From assembly GCA_001839685.1 (NCBI GenBank), contig MLAK01000798.1, positions 9,402 to 62,213 of the forward strand: a stretch of DNA of 52,812 nucleotides, in the 5' to 3' direction. Source of the stretch: Tritrichomonas foetus. Its lineage: Eukaryota; Parabasalia; Tritrichomonadida; Tritrichomonadidae. The translations under genes were made by a program, and so were the position numbers. Shown here one piece after another: positions 48,568 to 52,812 of this stretch. Position 1 is the stretch's first letter; the number at the start of each line of letters is the position of its first letter. The notes beneath the pieces are model-generated. The model saw nothing but the letters and a program-made list of their open reading frames with translations, did no database searches and had not been told where the DNA came from.

Positions 48568-51500
48568 TCAATTATTAATAACAACTCCATACTTTTTTGG
48601 AGCAGGTAATTGTGAAGCTACTACATTTTTCTGTGGTTTTTGTTGTTCAATAAAAATAAAACTTTTCTCATCGGCAAGTTGATACAAAACATCATCATTG
48701 TTAATTGATCTTGGTTGATGCGTATCATAACAGTAATTGTTCATCTTTCTTAAAGTAATGTTTAGATTCATGGAAGCTTTCTCATCAATTTTTTCTTTTA
48801 TGATCTCAAAAATTCGCTTTTTTGTATCAACAAAAGTTTCTTTATCATTAAGAATAAAATAAAATGGAACAAACATATCAACACCACTCGTGTGACAAAC
48901 GGCAATTTTCTTCTGATTTTCTTCCAAATTTTCTCGTTGATTAATTTGTATAATATTATTATTTACCGATGGTACATTTATATTCCAACTAACGTTGCGC
49001 AAACTAGAACCATTATTTTCTAAAGAGAACTCAAAATCTTCAAAATTAATGGTGCTCATTTGATTATTTGATTCTTGATTATACGATTCTTGATTGTTCG
49101 ATTCTTGATTACGTGAATTCATTGCTAAGAAAATTTTCTCCGTAATAATTGCACTATTGTTGTTTACTACATGTTTAATAGTTTCACGAGTTGATCCTAG
49201 AACAGTAAAAATTTCGCCATTGCTAATTCTCATTTTAATTGGGGTCATTGTTGACATTTTGTTTTCAGCTGTATTTCTAAAAAATCTAAAGAAAAGACGT
49301 TTAATTGGTTCAGTGAATTTTGTTGAATTTGGATTAAGAGGATATAAATTAGGTTCATCAGGTGAATTAAGATGTTGAGTATAAAGCATGATAGCACTTT
49401 TCGAAGGGTCATAATCAATATTTGCAGCATTAGCAACAATTCTTTTCAATTCGGGCAGATTTGTATTAAAACAAAATCTTAAATAAAATAATTTTTTAGT
49501 GGGAAAATCATATTCCGAAACAATTGCATCACACATATTATATTTTGAGTCAATATAAAATAGCATTGACGGCTCAAATATTGGATAGTCTATTTTAATC
49601 TCCAGATTATCTTCATTATTTACAATAGTATTTATTGGTTTTGAATATCGTGAATTTATATCTTTTGCTGGATTTGTTATGATGTTTTGCATGACAAGAA
49701 TACATCCATTGTATAATTTATTGTCTTGAAATGTCCATTCTTGCTGAACTCGATAAAAGAGAGTTTTACATTTCCTTGCAAAAAGCAGGATATGCTTTTT
49801 AATATCGACATTAGGGCCGAAGTAGTTTTTTATGTCTTTTCTTAAAGATTTAACAACTTTTTTCTTTTGTTTAACAATTAAGGTTTTATAAAATTTAATC
49901 GAGTTTCCATCAAAAACTTTCAAGAAAATAATTAGTTCGTTGGATTTAATGTTATTTTTGAGGGAGTTCAATCTACAAAAAACTGATAACTTTTGTTGAC
50001 CAAACCAGCAAATTAATTCATCATTCTTTTGGAATTGCTCACCAATAGCACCATCAGCACCATACCTAAATACAGACATTTTATCTTCTTCAGTTTGGAA
50101 AAAATCAGAAATTCTTTGTAGAAGTTTGTTATAAGTGACTTTTTTCTTAATAACTAAAGTACCGCTATTACAGTTTGAAAGGAGTGAATATTCAACACAG
50201 TCTTTTCTCAAATCATCTTCAGTTACCAATTTAATCATTAAACTATCTTTTTCTTTAATTGTTTTCATATCAAAATCATCTGATTGGTTTGCTATTAAAT
50301 CTTTATTTGCTGATTGGCTTGATAATTCATTTAAATTGATGAATTTTGGAGGGCATGCAGAGCATGTAAATATTTTTGGAATTTCACTCTTTTTAACGTA
50401 AATCAGCATATAACCACTTGAATTAATTTTTTTATCACCAAAGTTTTTATCGATTGCTTCAAATTCTGTGACATGTGAAACAGTGCTATCATTGAATTTG
50501 AACCATTTATGATTTGGCGTAGGTCGTAAATAAGCGAAATAATGTCCCATGAATGCATTACCTTGATGAACAAGAACACCAAAAAGTTCATACAGATAGT
50601 CATCATTAGATAATTTTTCTTCATTTTTAGACTTTTCAAAATGTAAATAATCATTTATTGCATCATTCTTTTCATTCGCTGAAACATTTTCGATATTTTC
50701 TGTTTTATTTTCTTGGATATCTGATTTATTTTCATTTTCATTTTTCACTTCAAATTGGGATTTTTCAGTTTCAGGTGTATCTTCTTTCGTGCCTATAATT
50801 TGGTTTGGATTTTCATTTTCGACGTCAGTTTCTTGATTCTGGTTATATTTTTCGAATTGATTTTCTTCGCTTTCAGTGCTCATCTCTTTGTTTTTGGGCT
50901 TTTCTGTTGACTCAAATAACTCTATATCATTTTCAATCTTGTTTTCTTCATCATTTATTGTATTAATATCAGACCTTGAATTCTCTTCACGTTTATTATC
51001 TTTAAGGTCATTCTGATTCACAAAGCGTGACATGTCCAATTCTTTCGGGAAAATAAATTTATCATTAACTTTTGTCTCAATATTTGATTCAAATTTGAAT
51101 CTTTTCAAATGAATTTGAAGAACTGGAGGAAGATTTTTGATGCTTGAGAAAATGATTGCTTCTTGTTTTCCAAATTTTTCGGTTTCATATAATTCATCAA
51201 GCTTTTCAGGTGCCAAAAGCTTTTCAATACTTTCATAAATATCTTTACAGCCTTTCACTTCAAGGGTTAAATCAAAATAATTTTCTACATTCACATTTTC
51301 ATAATCAACATTGATACATTTTAAATGCTGGCACATTTGAAATTGAAATAAATCAGAAATTGCAGTTTTCATATTATTAGGCATTTTTTTCTCTAAATTA
51401 TCAAGAAGGACTCGACAAAGTTCTTGAACATCATGTTGCATAAATGAATCTTGGTTTGTCCATCCAAAAGAATTTGTTAAATCTTTTGTTGAAACAGCTA

Positions 51501-52341
51501 CATCTGAATTTTCTAACAAAGAAAATAATTTTTGCAAATTGAAAACTACGGACCTTTTCTGATCAACATTTTCTAAAGGCATTTTATAAACAATTGAACG
51601 AAATGCAGGTAAATGAAATAGAGATTGCAATAAAGAATTCAAATAACATGTTGCCCCTTGATTATTCAATCCAACATAACAGCAAATTTCTGATTCATTT
51701 GAAAAATTCATTTCATTTTTAAAAAAATATTCATTTTTTAAATTGTTTTGATTTTTAATTGGTTCTTGATTCGTATTAGGGAAAAATATGTTGAGTAGAC
51801 TCTTTAGAAACTTGTTTTGAAAAACTGATGGGGAATTTGAAACAGAGCAACAATAATTGTATTTAGATTGAATTTGATAAAATAATGGTTTTAAACTCAA
51901 TTCTTTTGGCTTTTTGGCCTTTCTATGGAAAATTTTGAAAAGAAAATGAAATCTGCCGTCAATTGAAAAATCTCCATCATCGAAAACCGAAAATGAGCTG
52001 ATATCATTAAATGCAATAATTGCCCTTTTTGTTGATGGAGAAAATCTGAAGGTTCCTCTTTTAAAAAGCGATTTTTTCTCATCTAAATTTTGAAAAGTAA
52101 TTTCTATCGAAACAGGATAATTCAGTTCTTTGATGTTTTTAACGGCGTCAACAAACATTGTAAAAATCGTGTCAGTTGTTCGAAAATAAAACGAAAATAC
52201 AAACGAAGTGTCATGATAAAAAAATGGCGGCGATTTTACGAGTTCGTCTTCTGCTTCTGAACAATCCGTTACCCATTCACCTTCAATACAAAAATCATTC
52301 TTTGAGTAAGAAAAGAGCTGTTGGGATGATTTCTCATTCAT
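48568..52341 (-). CDS. USP7-like ubiquitin-specific protease
   Basis: A 1,257-residue cysteine deubiquitinase. The ATG at 52341 is used; the frame extends 6 codons further to a TTG, which is not a eukaryotic start. An N-terminal MATH/TRAF-like domain (about 10-155) leads to the USP catalytic core. This has Cys box GLNNQGATCYLNSLLQSL with Cys232, QEXC-type helix QHDVQELCRVLLDNLE (302-317) and His box GVLVHQGNAFMGHYFAYL with His600 and Asp618. Residues about 440-582 are an acidic, Asn/Glu-rich insert between the last two core blocks. The C-terminal half has ubiquitin-like ICP0-binding repeats as in USP7. It should remove ubiquitin from substrates, opposing ligases such as the HECT protein encoded nearby. 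Confidence 0.93.
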   Translation of the reverse strand: MNEKSSQQLFSYSKNDFCIEGEWVTDCSEAEDELVKSPPFFYHDTSFVFSFYFRTTDTIFTMFVDAVKNIKELNYPVSIEITFQNLDEKKSLFKRGTFRFSPSTKRAIIAFNDISSFSVFDDGDFSIDGRFHFLFKIFHRKAKKPKELSLKPLFYQIQSKYNYCCSVSNSPSVFQNKFLKSLLNIFFPNTNQEPIKNQNNLKNEYFFKNEMNFSNESEICCYVGLNNQGATCYLNSLLQSLFHLPAFRSIVYKMPLENVDQKRSVVFNLQKLFSLLENSDVAVSTKDLTNSFGWTNQDSFMQHDVQELCRVLLDNLEKKMPNNMKTAISDLFQFQMCQHLKCINVDYENVNVENYFDLTLEVKGCKDIYESIEKLLAPEKLDELYETEKFGKQEAIIFSSIKNLPPVLQIHLKRFKFESNIETKVNDKFIFPKELDMSRFVNQNDLKDNKREENSRSDINTINDEENKIENDIELFESTEKPKNKEMSTESEENQFEKYNQNQETDVENENPNQIIGTKEDTPETEKSQFEVKNENENKSDIQENKTENIENVSANEKNDAINDYLHFEKSKNEEKLSNDDYLYELFGVLVHQGNAFMGHYFAYLRPTPNHKWFKFNDSTVSHVTEFEAIDKNFGDKKINSSGYMLIYVKKSEIPKIFTCSACPPKFINLNELSSQSANKDLIANQSDDFDMKTIKEKDSLMIKLVTEDDLRKDCVEYSLLSNCNSGTLVIKKKVTYNKLLQRISDFFQTEEDKMSVFRYGADGAIGEQFQKNDELICWFGQQKLSVFCRLNSLKNNIKSNELIIFLKVFDGNSIKFYKTLIVKQKKKVVKSLRKDIKNYFGPNVDIKKHILLFARKCKTLFYRVQQEWTFQDNKLYNGCILVMQNIITNPAKDINSRYSKPINTIVNNEDNLEIKIDYPIFEPSMLFYIDSKYNMCDAIVSEYDFPTKKLFYLRFCFNTNLPELKRIVANAANIDYDPSKSAIMLYTQHLNSPDEPNLYPLNPNSTKFTEPIKRLFFRFFRNTAENKMSTMTPIKMRISNGEIFTVLGSTRETIKHVVNNNSAIITEKIFLAMNSRNQESNNQESYNQESNNQMSTINFEDFEFSLENNGSSLRNVSWNINVPSVNNNIIQINQRENLEENQKKIAVCHTSGVDMFVPFYFILNDKETFVDTKKRIFEIIKEKIDEKASMNLNITLRKMNNYCYDTHQPRSINNDDVLYQLADEKSFIFIEQQKPQKNVVASQLPAPKKYGVVINN

Positions 52342-52812
52342 AGAAATATTCTTAAACAAAGATGGTGAATTTAGGTCAAAAATATATCCAGGAATTCACC
52401 TTAATAGTTGAGTTAACCATAGTTCTATTAACCATTAATTATTTTCTTGATTTTTCGATTTATTAGCTAAAAAGTCTTCATGTGTCCATTAAGGCATTTT
52501 GTGACATTTGAAATATCGATGGTTATATTTTTCCGGAAAGTGAAATAAGCATATTATTTATTTATTTACATTAGTCTAAGCTTCTCAATCAGAATTATTT
52601 TAAGGGGCAACTGACATATGAAGTGACCGAATGAAAAAAATGAAGTGATTGTTTCTATGTGATCTCTCAATCGTGATTTGACAGGATTTATCAGAAAAGA
52701 ATTGAATGCATAAAAAATAGTTCTTTCAATTTTTTTTCTGTGTGCATTCAAATGATCATATTAATCGAAAAAAATTCTCTTTATCAGAAGATTAGTAATG
52801 CTTTCTTTTATT
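52342..52812. other. Upstream region of the USP7-like gene, nothing recognised
   Basis: AT-rich; no gene, initiator or repeat that I can support. A small minus-strand frame at 52566-52751 has no family pattern. Confidence 0.6.

Overview
The window reads as nuclear DNA of a parabasalid protist, most likely a Tritrichomonas-type trichomonad. The supporting evidence is as follows. Very large genes are uninterrupted (a 12-kb dynein and an 8.5-kb HECT ligase) in strongly AT-rich DNA. Several start codons lie 5-25 bases after an initiator-like TCAY(T/A) motif. One intron ends in the trichomonad 3' motif CTAACACACAG. There is GTP-dependent PEP carboxykinase with highly-expressed-gene codon use, a decayed ankyrin/DUF3447 gene, and an acetyltransferase with a hydrogenosome-like leader. 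The species is inferred, not proven. Two N bases (26754, 26777) and a repeat copy cut by the left edge suggest a draft contig.

Layout. 1-450 is the right end of a DNA transposon, followed by the PEPCK gene (646-2448). 2449-4520 holds a decayed ankyrin gene, an inverted repeat and a 21/22-bp tandem array. A small coiled-coil protein gene (minus) diverges from a casein kinase 1 gene (5721-7394), which converges on a second CK1 gene (7692-8885, minus). A KATNIP-like gene (minus) follows. A second, complete 1,096-bp copy of the transposon derivative lies at 10732-11827, with 14-bp perfect (21-bp imperfect) terminal inverted repeats and an 8-bp target-site duplication. A divergent dynein heavy chain fills 12107-24190. 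Next come a tautomerase gene broken by one in-frame TAG, a 2.3-kb stretch with no recognisable gene, and a giant HECT E3 ligase (27262-35715).

The right third holds an RCK/MAK-type kinase (minus), a CAMK-like kinase (plus), a maltose/galactoside acetyltransferase-like gene (minus), and an LPA1/2-phosphoglycerate-kinase-like gene split by a 286-nt intron (minus). After these come a seven-helix GOST/GPR180-like protein (plus), a Nudix hydrolase (minus) and a USP7-like deubiquitinase (minus).

The genes are independent units on both strands, not an operon. Themes are protein kinases (four), ubiquitin turnover (HECT and USP7-like) and flagellum/cytoskeleton (dynein, KATNIP-like, RCK kinase). The most notable observations are the fully bounded transposon copy, the dynein whose AAA1 Walker B acids are replaced, the intron that joins two reading frames into one LPA1-like protein, and the nonsense-interrupted tautomerase.
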